Shown: positions 49,729 through 61,224, numbered from the stretch's first letter. The stretch is 64,000 nt of DNA from Camarhynchus parvulus (GCF_901933205.1 NW_022148259.1:186001-250000), one strand, 5' to 3'. The notes: generated from the sequence alone by a model not told the origin. Numbers and translations: made by a program.

Positions 49729-52605
49729 TCAGGGCAGCAGGAGGGGGAGGGGCAGCAGGAGCACGAGGAGGGGGAGGGGCCAGGAGGGGAAGGGGGCGGA
49801 GCTTGCGAGGCCGGGGGGGCCGCGGGGGGGAGGGGCGGCGGTGACGGGAAAAGCGGCGGGGGCGGGGCCTCGGCAGGGGGGCGGGGCCTCTCCGATGACG
49901 TCGCCGCCCGGCGCCACCATGATGGCGTCGGCCCTGGAGGGGGCGGAGCTTGGCGAGGGTGACGTCACGGGCGCGGGGGGGGTGGTGGCGCCCGAGGGGG
50001 CCTTGGGGACATCGGGGACGCGCCCCAAAGTGTCCCAGGAGCAGCTGGGGACAGCGGGCGGGGCCATGGTGACGTCATCGCGGCGGGACGTCGGGGGGTT
50101 GTCACCTCCGGGGGGCGTGGGGACAGGTGAGGCCGCGGTGGTGGCATCTCCAGGGGCTTCGCTGAGGTGTCCCAAGGTGTCCCCAGGGCCACCGGTGACA
50201 CCGGGCTGGGCTGTCCCCTCCATGGCCACGTCCCCACCGGTGGCCACCAGCACCTTGTCACCTCCTGGGGACGCTGGGACAGAGGCCACCGTGGTGGTGG
50301 CATCTCCATGGGCTTCACTGAGGTGTCCCACGATGTCCCCAGGGTCACCAGTGACACCTGGGTCACCTGTCACCTCCATGGCTACATCACCTTGGGTGGC
50401 CACAAGGACTTTGTCACCTCCCGGTGTTGTTGTCACAGGTGCCACCATGGTGGTGGCATCTCCAGGGGCTTCGCTGAGGTGTCCCAAGGTGTCCCTGGGG
50501 TCACCAGTGACACCGGGCTGGGCTGTCACCTCCATGGCCACGTCCTCTCCAGTGGCTGCCAGGACTTTGTCACTTCCTGAGGACACTGGGACAGAGGTCA
50601 CCGTGGTGGTGGCATCTCCATGGGCTTCGTGAGGTGTCCCACGATGTCCCCAGGGCCACCAGTGACGCCTGGGTCACCTGTCACCTCCATGCCAATGTCA
50701 CCTCCATTGGCCAGGAGCATCTTGTCACTTCCTGGGGATGTGGTGACAAAGGTGACCTTGGTGGTGGCATCTCCGGGGGCTTCGCTGAGGTGTCCCAAAG
50801 TGTCCCCAGGGCCACAGAGGACACGTGTCTCCTCTGTCCTCTCCATGGCCACGTCCCCACTGGTGGCCACAAGGACTTTGTCACCTCCTGGGGTCGTTGT
50901 CACAGGTGCCACCACCGTGGTGGCATCTCCATGGGCTTCACTGAGGTGTCCCAAGGTGTCCCTGGGGTCACTGGTGGCACCTGGATCTTCTGTCCCCTCC
51001 ATGGCCACGTCCGCACCGGTGGCCACCAGGACTCTGTCACCTCCTGGGGACGCTGGGACAGAGGTCGCCGTGGTGGTGGCATCTCCATGGGCTTCACTGA
51101 GATGTCCCAAAGTGTCCCTGGGGTCGCCGGTGACACCTGGGTCACCTGTCACCTCCATGGCTACATCACCTTGAGTGGCCACCAGGACTTTGTCACCTCC
51201 TGGGGTCGTTGTCACAGGTGCCACCATGGTGGTGGCATCTCCGGGGGCTTCAGTGAGATGTCCCACAATGTCCCCAGGGTCACCAGTGGCACCTGGGTCA
51301 CCTGTCACCTCCATGGCTACGTCACCACTGGTGGCCGCCAGCACCTTGTCACTTCCTGAGGATGTGGTGACAGGTGACACCTCGGTGGTGGCATCTCCAG
51401 GGACATCAGGGACGCGTCCCAAAGCATCCCAGGAGCAGTTGGTGGCACCGGGCTGGGCTGTCCCCTCCATGGTGACGTCAGCATGGGTGCCCACCAGCAC
51501 CCTGTCACCTCCTGGCGTTGTTGTCACAGGTGCCACCACCGTGGTGGCATCTCCGGGGGCTTCGGTGACGCGTCCCACGATGTTCCCAGGGCCACAGAGG
51601 ACACGTGTCTCCTCTGTCCCCTCCATGGTGACATTCCCTCCATTGGCCAGGAGCATCTTGTCACTTCCGGGGGATGTGGTGACAAAGGTGACCTCGGTGG
51701 TGGCATCTCCGGGGGCTTCGCTGAGGTGTCCCAAAGTGTCCCTGGGGCCACCAGTGACACCTGGATCTTCTGTCCCTTCCATGCCAATGTCAGCACTGGT
51801 GGCCACCAGGACTTTGTCACCTCCTGGGGCCGCTGGGACAGAGGCCACCGTGGTGGTGGCATCTCCAGGGACATCAGGGACGCGTCCCAAGGTGTCCCCA
51901 GCTGCACCGGTGACACCTGGATCTTCTGTCCCTTCCACAGCAACGTCACTCTGGGTGGCCACAAGGACTTTGTCACCTCCTGGTGTCACTGTCACAGGTG
52001 CCACCACCGTGGTGGCATCTCCATGGGCTTCATTGAGGTGTCCCAAAGTGTCCCTGGGGTCACCGGTGACACCTGGGTCACCTGTCACCTCCATGGCCAC
52101 GTCACCGTGGGTGGCCACCAGGACTCTGTCACCTCCTGGGGATGTGGTGACAAAGGTGACCTCGGTGGTGGCATCTCCGGGGGCTTCACTGAGGTGTCCC
52201 AAAGTGTCCCCAAGGCCACCGGTGACACCAGGGTCACCTGTCCCCTCCATGGCCACATCACCATGGGGTGACATCGCCGCTTTGTCACCTCCCGCTGTCG
52301 TCGTCACCGGCGCCACCTCGGTGGTGGCATCTCCGGGGCCTTCGCTGAGGCGTCCCGAAGTGTCCCCGGGGCCACCGCCGGGGGTGGCACCGGGTCCTGG
52401 CGTCCCCCGCGCCTCGATGTCGCCCCCGGGTGCCACCAGGGCTTTGTGCCCGGTGTCCCCGGAGCAGTTGGTGGCCCCGGATGTCCCCAGAGATGTCCCC
52501 AAGGTTGTCCCCGATGTCCCCGGGGTCCCCTCGGCTCCGTCGCAGTCCGGGGGCGGCGGTGGGGGAGGGGTGGGCTGTGGGGGAGGGGCGGCGGGGCCGC
52601 AGAGC
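49729..52605 (-). CDS. Unrecognised surface protein with about fifteen 52-residue repeats and a GPI-like tail
   Basis: One large minus-strand exon. From about 52370 down to 49900 it encodes about fifteen copies of a 52-residue (156-base) unit rich in Gly, Asp, Thr, Val and Pro. Typical segments are VTTTPGGDKVLVATQGDVAM, GDPGVTGDPRDTLGHLSEAP and GDATT. Cysteine occurs only in some units (NCSWD, VLCGPGD). The end, SWPLPLLVLLLPLPLLLP followed by a stop, fits a GPI-anchor signal. A proline-rich N-terminal part (LCGPAAPPPQP ... DCDGAEG) starts after a possible acceptor at 52606. Upstream exons and signal peptide were not found; an ATG near 54920 is a weak candidate. One frame break occurs near 50629, where one repeat lacks a base. 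I do not recognise the family. Neighbouring GPI-type Ly6 genes on the same strand support a surface role. The + strand is also open over most of the array, a by-product of the unit length. Confidence 0.6.
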
Positions 52606-52704
52606 CTGGAGGGGGGAGGGGGAGGGGGTGGGGGAGGGGCGGGGGCGGCCGAGGAGGGGGGAGGGGCACAGAGAGCTGGGGGGGGGAGGGGGGGGGAGAA
52701 AAGG

Positions 52705-54740
52705 GGGAGGGGTCAGGGGGGGTCATGAAGGGACCCCCGGAGACCCCAAAATACAAAAATAAAAAAAACCCAAAAGGACCCAAAAATCCCAAAAATCCCG
52801 AAAATCCCAAAAAGGGACCCAAAAAATCCCAAAAATCCCGAAAATCCCCAAAAATCCCAAAAAGGGACCCCAAAAAATCCCAAAAATCCCCAAAATCCCC
52901 AAAAATCCCAAAAAGGGACCCCAAAAATCCCAAAAATCCCGAAAATCCCCAAAAGGACCCCAAAAACCCTAAAGGATCCCAAGGAGACCCCAAAAATCCC
53001 CAAAAGGACCCCCCAAAACCCCAAATATCCCAAAAGGGACCCCCGCAGAGACCCCAAAAATCCCCAAAACCCCAAAGAGACCCCAAACCCCCCCAAAAGA
53101 CCCCGAAACCCCTAAAAATCCCTAAGAGATCCCAAAAGGGACCCCCAGAGACCCCAAAACCACGAAAACCCCGAAAAGGGACCCCCAAAACCCCCCAAAA
53201 ACCCCAAAGGGACCCCCAGAGACCCCAAAATTCCCCCCACCCCGATCCCAAAGACCCCCAGACCCAAAAGGGACCCCAAAAACCCTAAAGGAGACCCCAA
53301 AGACCGCAGACCCCGCCCCAAATCCTCCCCAAATTCCCCCATAAATCCCCCACAGAACCCCAAATTCCCACATAGAACCCCAAATTCCCCTATAGAACCC
53401 CATAGATCCCATATGGAACCCCAAATTCCCCCATAGATCCCCCACAAAACCCCACAAATCCCCCATAAATCCCCTATAGCCCCCCAAATCCTCCCCAATT
53501 CCCCCATAAATCCCCCATAGAACCCCAAATTCCCCCATAGAACCCCATGGAACCCCAAATCCCCCCATAGGACCCCCCAAATCCCCCATAAATCCCCCAT
53601 AGAACCCCAAATCCTCCTATAGATCCCCTATAGGACCCCAAATCCCCCATAGAACCCCAAATTCCCCCATAAATCCCCAATAAGACCCCAGAAATCCCCC
53701 ATAGCACCCCATAAATCCCCCCCAAATCCCCCATAAATCCCCAATAGGACCCCAATATCCCCCCACAGAACCCCAAATCCCCCTATAGAACCTCAATATC
53801 GCCCCATAGGACCCCATAGAACCCCATAGAACCCATATGGAACCCCAAATTCCCCCATAGATCCCCCACAAAACCCCATAATTCCCCCTCAAATCCCCTA
53901 TAGCCCCCCAAATCCTCCCCAATTCCCCCATAAATCCCCTATAGAACCCCAATATCGCCCCATAGGACCCCATAGAACCCCATAGCACCCCAATAATCCC
54001 CTAAATCCCGCATAGAACCCCAAATTCCCCCTCAAATCCCCCATAGAACCCCATAAATCCCCCATAGAACCCCCCCCATAGAACCCCAAATCCCCCCATA
54101 GACCCCCATAGAACCCCCATAGCACCCCAATAATCCCATAAATCCCCCATAGAACCCCACAAATCCCCCATAAATCCCCCATAGCCCCAAATCCCCCCAA
54201 ATTCCCCCATAAATCCCCCATAGAACCCCAAATCCCCCTATAGCACCCCAATATCCCCCCACAGAACCCCAAATTCCCCTATAGAACCCCCCAAATCCCC
54301 CATAGCACCCCATAGATCCCGTATAGAACCCCAAATTCCCCCATAGATCCCCCACAAAACCCCACAAATCCCCCATAGAACCCCCATAGAACCCCAAATC
54401 CCCCCCAATTCCCCCATAAATCCCCCATAGAACCCCAAATTCACCCATAGAACCCCATGGAACCCCAATAATCCCCTAAATCCCACATAGAACCCCCAAA
54501 TTCCCCCTCAAATCCCCCATAGAACCCCATAGCACCCCATAAATCCCCCATAGCACCCCATAAATCCCCCATAGAACCCCATGGAACCCCAAATTCCCCC
54601 ATAGAACCCCAAATTCCCCCATAGAACCCCAAATCCCCCATAAATCCCCCCATAGCACCCCAAATCCCCCCAAATCCCCCAAATCCCCCCACAGCACCCC
54701 AAATTCCCCATAGCACCCCCAAATCCCCCCCATCCCCCAC
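52705..54740. repeat. AAAAATCCCGAAAATCCC then CCCCATAGAACCCCAAAT arrays
   Basis: 52735-53300: CCAAAAATCC with GGGACCC spacers in ~60-base higher-order units. 53330-54730: CCCCATAGAACCCCAAATCC units with repeated blocks of several hundred bases (for example CCCATATGGAACCCC... twice). Upstream of, or intronic to, the 52-residue repeat gene. Confidence 0.8.
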
Positions 54741-55060
54741 ATCCCCCCATCACCCAATCCCCCCCCCCCAAATCCCCCCCTGCCCCCATCCCCCCCATCC
54801 CCATCCCCCCACGGCGCCCCAATAATGCCATAGGCTTCCAATCCCCCATAGCACCCCCACCCACCCCCCCCAAACCCCCCCGTTGTGGCGCAGCGCGCGG
54901 CGGCCCATCCCCTAACGCCCTCCCCTCCTCTCTCCCACCCCTGCTTCAAAAATCGGGGTACGGTTAAGGGAATAAATAAATAAATTAACGCGGGCCCTCC
55001 CCCCCCCAGTGACCGCCCCGGGTGGGGGGGAGGGCGCACCCCCCCCACCACCGATATCCG
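54740..55060. other. Non-repeated block upstream of the 52-residue repeat gene
   Basis: Contains a minus-strand ATGGGCCGCCGCGCGCTGCG near 54920 and a + strand AATAAATAAATAAATTAA near 54982. This could hold the first exon of the repeat gene, but I cannot prove it. Confidence 0.3.
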
Positions 55061-55064
55061 GCCC

Positions 55065-55765
55065 CACAGATTTGGGGGTCCCCTTCCAAAATCGCTAATT
55101 CCGGCCCAAATAAATAGGGTTAACCCCGGGGCCCCCCCCCCATAGACTTGGGGGCACCGGCCGAATTCCGGCCCCACACATTTGGGGTCACCCCAATATC
55201 CGGCCCTACGGATTTGGGGTCACCCCGGGTTTGGGGTCACCCCAATATCCGGCCCCACATATTTGGGGTCACCCCCGTGTCCCACCCCATAGATTTGGGG
55301 TCACCCCCAATATCCGGCCCTATGGATTTGGGGTCACCCCTCCCCCTCCCCAATATCCGGCCCCACAGATTTGGGGTCACCCCCATTTCCTGTCCTATAG
55401 ATTTGGGGTCACACTGGCTTTGGGGTCACCCCCCTGTCCTGGCCCCACAGATTCCGTGGGGTGCCGAAGGATTTGGGGTCACCACAGATTTGGGGTAACC
55501 CCTGTCCCTGCCCTATAGATTTGGGGGGCTCTCCAGACTTCAGGCCCCACAGATTTGGGGCTCCTTGCCCCAAAAATTCGGGGTTCTCAGGCCCCCCAGC
55601 CCCACAGATTTGGGGTCTCCTCCTGTCCCACCCCACAGATTCGGGGTCCCCCCATGTTCTGCCCCACGGATTTGGGGTCCGTCTGTCCCTGCCCCCCACA
55701 TTTGGGGATCCCCCCCCCCATATTTGGGGTTCCCCCCCCCCCCGCACATTTCGGCCCCCGCCCCT
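55065..55765 (+). repeat. CCCCACAGATTTGGGGTCAC array
   Basis: About fifteen units of 38-50 bases (AATATCCGGCCCCACAGATT then TGGGGTCACCCC). It borders the CpG-rich promoter block of the ZNF428-like gene. Confidence 0.8.
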
Positions 55766-55799
55766 CCCCCACTCCCGCTCCGTTCCCACGCCTCAGTTT

Positions 55800-56160
55800 C
55801 GCTCCCGGGGGCGGAGTTTTGGTTCCTCCCGGTCACGTGTCCCCCCCAATCACGTGTCCCCCCCACCCAATGCAGTCACGTGTACCGCCCCCTGTTTCGG
55901 TCACGTGTCCCCGTCACGTGTGACCTCCCCCCCTCCCCCCCCCGGTTTCCCGCCAGGGGGCGCCGCGCGCTCCCAAGTGGGCGTGGCCTCGCTGGGTTTT
56001 AAAAAGGGAGAGAGGGGGCGTGGTTTGCTGCGGGCCCCGCCCCGCCCCGCGCATGCGCCGCGCGGGCGGCGGCGGCGGCGGCTCCGGGAGCGGCTCCGAG
56101 CGGTGCGAGCGGCCCGGGGGAGGGGCGGGGGGAGGGGCGCGGGGAGGGGCGGAGGGTGGG
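55800..56160 (+). promoter_or_regulatory. CpG-rich promoter block of the ZNF428-like gene
   Basis: Contains four to five TCACGTG words (E-box type, 55835-55920), a unique GC-rich core with GGCGGCGGCGGC (56065-56085) and GC boxes. It lies about 0.7-1.0 kb upstream of the ATG. Confidence 0.4.
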
Positions 56161-56239
56161 GAGGGGCGGACGGGGAGGGGAGGGGCGTGGGGAGCGCAGG
56201 AACGCCGCCCCTCCCCCCACCAATGGCGGCGGCGCGCGG

Positions 56240-56840
56240 GGCATTGTGGGAGGGAGGGCGGAAAGGGGGAGGAGCGAATGAGAAGGGGGAGGGGTCCGGG
56301 AAAAGTGGGAGGGGCTTGTGGGGTTGTGGGCGGGGCTTAGGAAAGGTGAAAAGGGGACTTGGCAAGTGGGAGGGGCCAGAGGGTTGGGGGAGGGGCTTGT
56401 GGGATGGGCAGCGGCGGGGGGAGGGGCGAATGAGAAGGGGGAGGGGTGGTTGGGGAGGGCTTGTGGGGTTGTGGGCAGGGCTTAGGATGGGGAATAGGGG
56501 GTCTTGGAGGGTGGGAGGGGCCAAAGGGTTGGGGGAGGGGCAGGATGAGGTGGGAGGGGCTTGTGGATGGTGGGAGGGGCTTGTGGGATTTTGGGAGGGG
56601 CTTATGGGGTGGTGGGAGGGGCTTGGGGATGCAAAGCAGGGCTGGGGAGGTGGGAGGGGCTTTGGGGGGGTTGTGGGTGGGGCCTGTGGGTGGTGGGAGG
56701 GGCCTGGCATGTTGTGGGCGTGGCTTTCGAGCTGGTGGGCGGGGCTTGTGACCCAGTGATGGTGGTTAGGGTGAGGTGGGCGTGGCTCAGCGCGTGGTGG
56801 GCGTGGCCCGGGTGAATGTGGGCGTGTCCCACCTTGTTCA
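56240..56840 (+). repeat. GGGAGGGGCTTGTGGGAT array
   Basis: Units of 20-30 bases with GTGGGAGGGGCTT(G/T)(T/G)GG in the probable first intron or 5' UTR of the ZNF428-like gene. Confidence 0.7.
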
Positions 56841-56850
56841 GGGCGTGGCC

Positions 56851-56910
56851 ATGATGGCGGCCGGGCGGGGCCCGGGGAGCGAGGACGGAGCCTTCGAGGA
56901 GGAGGAGGAG

Positions 56911-56942
<32 letters not shown>

Positions 56943-58019
56943 AGATGAGGAGGAAGAAGCGGCCGGCGGTGAGCGGGGGAGGGGCGCGGCGGGGGGCGGG
57001 GCCATGGGGAGGGTGGGGGCGGGGCGCTCACCGGTGCCATCGCCCCTCCCCCCCAGCGCCGCCGGCCCCGCCCGAGGACGACGACGGCGAATCAGAGGAG
57101 GCCACGTCGGTGACGTCATCGGGGGACAGCGCCCCCTCCCCCCCCGCCAACGGCTGCGCAGGTCAGGCCCCTCCCCCATCGGCCCCTCCCCCAGCCCGGG
57201 GTCACCTCCCCGTGGCCCCTCCCCCACTCCTCATTCACCCCTCCCCCACCTGTCATTGACCCCTCCCCCCCTTTTTGCCCCTCCCCCACTCCGACCCCTC
57301 CCTGACCCTTCATTGACCCCTCCCCCACCCCCCAGACCCCTCTCCCACCCCGTTTCCTTGACCCCTCCCCCATTTATCTTTGACCCCTCCCCCCCATTCA
57401 TTGGCCCCTCCCCCCGCAGGTTCCCGGACACGCCCATTGGGGGCGGAGCCTCGGCCGTTCCCGGAGCCGCCCTGTGGGGGCGGGGCCTCCCCCGAACCCT
57501 CCGGCGCCGCCGGGGCCGCGCCCACCGCAGGGGGCGTGGTCTCGAACAGAGAAGGGGGCGTGTCCAGCGGCGTGGGCGGGGACTGGCACCGCTGCCCCGA
57601 GTGTGGGCGGGGCTTCGGCACCTCGCGGGCGCTCAAGGTTCACCGCAGCTACCACGTGGGCCGGAAGCGGCCCCTCCCCCCGCCTCCCCACGCCCCGCCC
57701 CCGGCCCCGCCCCCGCGGAGCCCCTCCCCCACGCCGTTCAAGTTCCACTACATCTGCGCCGAGTGCGGGTTGGGCTTCCGTGGGCGCCCGGCGCGCCGCG
57801 CCCACCGCTGCCACCGCGCGCCGCCGCCGCCGCCCCTCCCCCACCGCCCCCTGCCCCTCCCCCGCCCCCGCGCCGCCCCGCCCCTCCCCCGCCGCCGCCG
57901 CCCCCGCCCCTCCGCCGCCCAGCCCCGCCCCTTTCCGCTGCACCGAGTGCGCCGGCGCCTTTGGCCTCGTGGCCGAGCTGCACGAGCACTACATGCTGCA
58001 CGCGCGGGGCGAGCTCTGA
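56851..58019 (+). CDS. ZNF428: ZNF428-like acidic C2H2 zinc finger protein
   Basis: Exons 56851-56968, 57057-57161 and 57420-58019, joined in phase 1. The first encodes MMAAGRGPGSEDGAF and then a long Glu run. The second is acidic (EDDDGESEEATSVTSS). The last holds three C2H2 fingers: CPECGRGF with HRSYH, CAECGLGF with HRCH (shortened), and CTECAGAFGLVAELHEHYMLH followed by ARGEL and the stop. The acidic N-terminus and the last finger match ZNF428, whose neighbours in human are also ZNF576 and PLAUR. ZNF428 in mammals has fewer fingers, so the assignment is to the family rather than a strict orthologue. The third finger is in a different frame from the first two; an indel must lie in the Pro/Arg-rich CCGCCG tract at about 57810-57930. 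Transcription starts in the CpG-rich block at 56040-56110 or nearer the ATG. Confidence 0.72.
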
Positions 58020-58184
58020 GGCCACGCCCACCGCGCGGGGGGACGCCCACCCGCCGGGGGACACGCCCACCCCGCTCCCATTGGGCCCAAGGTGGGGGGG
58101 GAAGGGGGAGGAGGAGGAGATGTCGGCAACAGGAAGTGATGTCACGGATGGAGGGCGTGGCCTGGTTGATTTTGTGTCATTTGG

Positions 58185-58680
58185 GGTGTGACGTCATCGG
58201 GGGGGTGTTAATGGGGTGATGTCATCGATAATGAGGGTGGGTTTGTTGGGTGATGTTGTGGTGACGTCACCAGGGTGACGTCGTCGGTGTGACGTCATTT
58301 GGGTAAATGCGTCAGCGTGATGTCACCACCGTGACGTCACCTGGGCTGATCTGGATGCGGTGATGGCGTCCCTGTGACGTCATGGGGATGACATCATAGG
58401 GGTGGCATCATAGGGGATGATGTCATCAGGGTGATGTCGTCAGGGTGGCGCTAACGTGAGTGACGTCATTGGTGTGATGTCATGGGGGGAAATTGCATTG
58501 GTGCGGCGCCATCGTTGTGACGTCATCGGGGCGATTTTAGCGGGTGACGTCATCAACGTGACACTATTGATGTGATGTCATCACTGTGACATCAGCGTGG
58601 CGATTTTACTGTGTGAGGTCATCGCTGCGACATCATCGGGATTAATATATTCGCGTGACGTCATCGGCACGACATCACAT
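58185..58680. promoter_or_regulatory. Cluster of nine CRE palindromes between convergent zinc-finger genes
   Basis: TGACGTCA occurs at about 58189, 58262, 58290, 58334, 58373, 58461, 58517, 58543 and 58655, plus many one-mismatch forms (GATGTCATC, TGACATCA). This is the core CREB/ATF site. The stretch lies between the two 3' ends. Confidence 0.7.
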
Positions 58681-58778
58681 CGCCAAAAGCCCCGCCCCCT
58701 TCTCACTGCTGAAGTCACACCCCCAACCCCTGTAGTGACATCACACCCTCACAACCAATCACAACGCGGTTCCTCTGC

Positions 58779-58784
58779 TTTATT
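58779..58784 (-). terminator. ZNF576: ZNF576 polyadenylation signal
   Basis: AATAAA on the minus strand (CTTTATTCC on the + strand) about 60 bases past the ZNF576 stop codon. Two copies of AAGCCCCGCCCCTCCCCC lie between it and the stop. Confidence 0.55.
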
Positions 58785-58842
58785 CCCTCCCCACAAGCCC
58801 CGCCCCTCCCCCAAGCCCCGCCCCTCCCCCAAGCCCCGCCCC

Positions 58843-60651
58843 TCACAGCTCCCCCCGGGCGTGCCGGATGTAGTGCCGATGCAACGCCCCCTCCCGGGCG
58901 AAGCCCCGCCCACACTCCGTACACGCCAGAAGAGGCGTGGCCTTCCTGGCGGGGGGCGCGGCCTCCGCGGGCTCCGCCCCCCTGTGGGCGTGGCCGCGCT
59001 GGTGGCGCAGCAGCGCGGGGGAGGAGCCGAAGGGGCGGCCGCAGACGAAGCAGACGAAGAGCGCCCCCCGCAGGCCGAGCGCAGTCGCGCGGGTGCTGCC
59101 GCTTGGCGTGGCGCGCGGCGAAGGCGGCGTCGGGAAACGTGATGAGGCACCGCGGGCAGTGCTGGGAGCCCGGGGAGTCTGCGGGGACACACGGACACTG
59201 AGGGGACACACGGACACTGAGGGACACACGGACACGGGTCAGGGACACACGGACACTGAGGGGACACACGGACACCCATAGGGACACACGGACACGGTCA
59301 GGGCCGGACGGACACTGAGGGGACAGACGGACACCCATAGGGACACACGGACACGGGTCAGGGACACACGGACACTGAGGGGACAGACGGACACCCATAG
59401 GGACACACGGACACGGGTCAGGGACACACGGACACTGAGGGGACAGACGGATGGACACTGAGGGGACAGACAGACACCCATAGGGACACACGGACACGGG
59501 TCAGGGACAGACGGACACTGAGGGGACAGACGGACACCCATAGGGACAGACGGACACCCAGGGGACACACGGACAGGGGTCAGGGACAGACGGACACCCA
59601 TAGGGACACACGGACACGGGTCAGGGACACACGGACACGGGTCAGGGACGGACGGACACCCATAGGGACACACGGACACCCATAGGGACAGACGGACACG
59701 GGTCAGGGACACACGGACACTGAGGGGACAGACGGACACCCATAGGGATGCACGGACACCCATAGGGACACACGGACACCCATAGGGACACACGGACACG
59801 GGTCAGGGCCGGACGGACACTGAGGGGACAGACGGACACGGGTCAGGGACACACGGACACCTATAGGGACACACGGACACTGAGGGGACAGACAGATGGA
59901 CACTGAGGGGACAGACAGACACCCATAGGGACACACGGACACGGGTCAGGGACAGATGGACGGACACAGGGACAGACGGACACTGAGGGGACAGACAGAC
60001 GGACACGGGTCAGGGACGCACGGACACCCATAGGGACGGACGGACACGGGTCAGGGACGGACGGACACGGGTCAGGGACAGACGAACGGACACTGAGGGG
60101 ACAGACGGAGACGGGTCAGGGACGGACGGACGCCCATGAGGGGACAGACAGACAGACACCAGGACAGACGGACGCCCACAGGGACAGACGGACACGGGTC
60201 AGGGACGGACAGACACCCATAGGGACAGACGGGCACCCATAGGGACAGACAGACGGACACCAAGACAGCCAGCCAGCCAGCCATAGGGACGGACAGACGG
60301 ACAGCGGTCAGGACGGACAGACAGACACCAGGACAGACGGACACCGGGACAGACAGAGCTCAGGGACAGACGGACAGCGGGGACACGATGGGGACGCGAG
60401 TGACGCTCTGGGGACAAAGGGGACGGAGGTGACACCGCGGGGACACCTTGGGGACACGGGGACCCCCAGAGCCCCTCCCCCGCCCCTCCCCCACTCACAG
60501 GCGGCTCCTCCGCTCCCGGGGGGGGTCCCGGCCCCTCCCCCCCCTCCCCCACCTCCTCCTTCCTCCCTCCCCTCGGGGCGGGGGAGGGGCGCGTCGAGGG
60601 GGGCGGGGCAAAATCCGAAGAGGGCGGAGCCAACTCCGGGGGCTCCGCCAT
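58843..60651 (-). CDS. ZNF576: ZNF576 C2H2 zinc finger protein
   Basis: Minus-strand exons 60499-60651 (MAEPPELAPPSSDFAPPPS) and 58843-59178. The second exon encodes HCPRCLITFPDAAFAARHAK, then LFVCFVCGRPFGSSPALLRH, then ACTECGRGFAREGALHRHYI and RHARGEL before the stop. These match ZNF576 finger by finger, including the odd CFVCGRPF finger. One mammalian finger (PCPDCGKTF) appears to be missing between the second and last. A frame break lies near 59081-59095, between QHPRD and LRGALF. The phase of the first exon also disagrees by one base with the second, so another indel or an unseen exon is likely. The intron (59180-60498) is a GGACACACGGACAC minisatellite. The gene is tail to tail with the ZNF428-like gene. 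Confidence 0.88.
59185..60400 (-). repeat. GGGACACACGGACACGGGTC array in the ZNF576 intron
   Basis: Units of 8-20 bases (GGGACACAC, GGACACTGAGGGGACAGAC, GGACACCCATAGGGACA). Similar in complement to the arrays at 780-1290 and 2215-3660. Confidence 0.85.
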
Positions 60652-60669
60652 TGGCTGCGGGAGGGGAAA

Positions 60670-60950
60670 GGGAAAGGGGGGGTCAGAGGGGCCCCCGGGA
60701 CCCCCAAAAACCCCCCCGGGACCCCCAAAACCCCCCGGGACCCCCAAAACCGCCCGGGACCACCAAAACCCCCCGGGACCCCAAAACACCCCCGGGACCA
60801 CCAAACGCCCCCAAAACTGACCCGGAACCCCCCAAATGCCCCCGGTACCCCCCAAAACCCCCCAGGACCCTCCTGGGACCCCCAGGACCCCCCCCGGGAC
60901 CCCCAAAAAGCCCTCGGGACCCCCCGAGACCCCCAAACCCACCCCCGCCC
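60670..60950. repeat. CCCCCGGGACCCCCAAAACC array
   Basis: About fifteen 15-20 base units directly upstream of the ZNF576 ATG, likely a 5' UTR intron. Confidence 0.7.
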
Positions 60951-60954
60951 CTCA

Positions 60955-61032
60955 CTCGCTGTCCCGGCCGCTTCCGGCTTCCGGTACGGCGACCAACACA
61001 AACGCACTTCCGGTTCCGGTCTAAGTGGTTTG
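60955..61032. promoter_or_regulatory. Cluster of ETS-type sites upstream of ZNF576
   Basis: Within about 70 bases there are four close CTTCCGG/TTCCGG words (GCTTCCGGCTTCCGG and ACTTCCGGTTCCGG), the core bound by ETS factors such as GABPA and ELK. It lies about 310 bases upstream of the ZNF576 ATG, in unique sequence between arrays. It fits a housekeeping-type CpG promoter, possibly in a 5' UTR exon. Confidence 0.5.
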
Positions 61033-61224
61033 GACACGCCCACTTAGCTCGGAAAGGAGTGGGCGTGGTTTGAAGAGGGTGATGTCAGTGGCGGCCAATA
61101 GGAAAAAGGGGGCGGGGCTTGGCGCGGGATGGGAGCGCGGGAATCTCCCAGTATAAACCAGTAAAAACCAGTAAAAAACGGAAAAACCAGTACAAAGTGG
61201 CACAAACCAGTGATCCCAGTCCCT

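Noticed and set aside
52304..53251. 315-codon minus frame joined to the repeat gene's N-terminus
   Set aside because: Most of it is Gly/Phe/Trp from the CCCAAAAATCCC array. Only the part after the acceptor near 52606 has non-array content.
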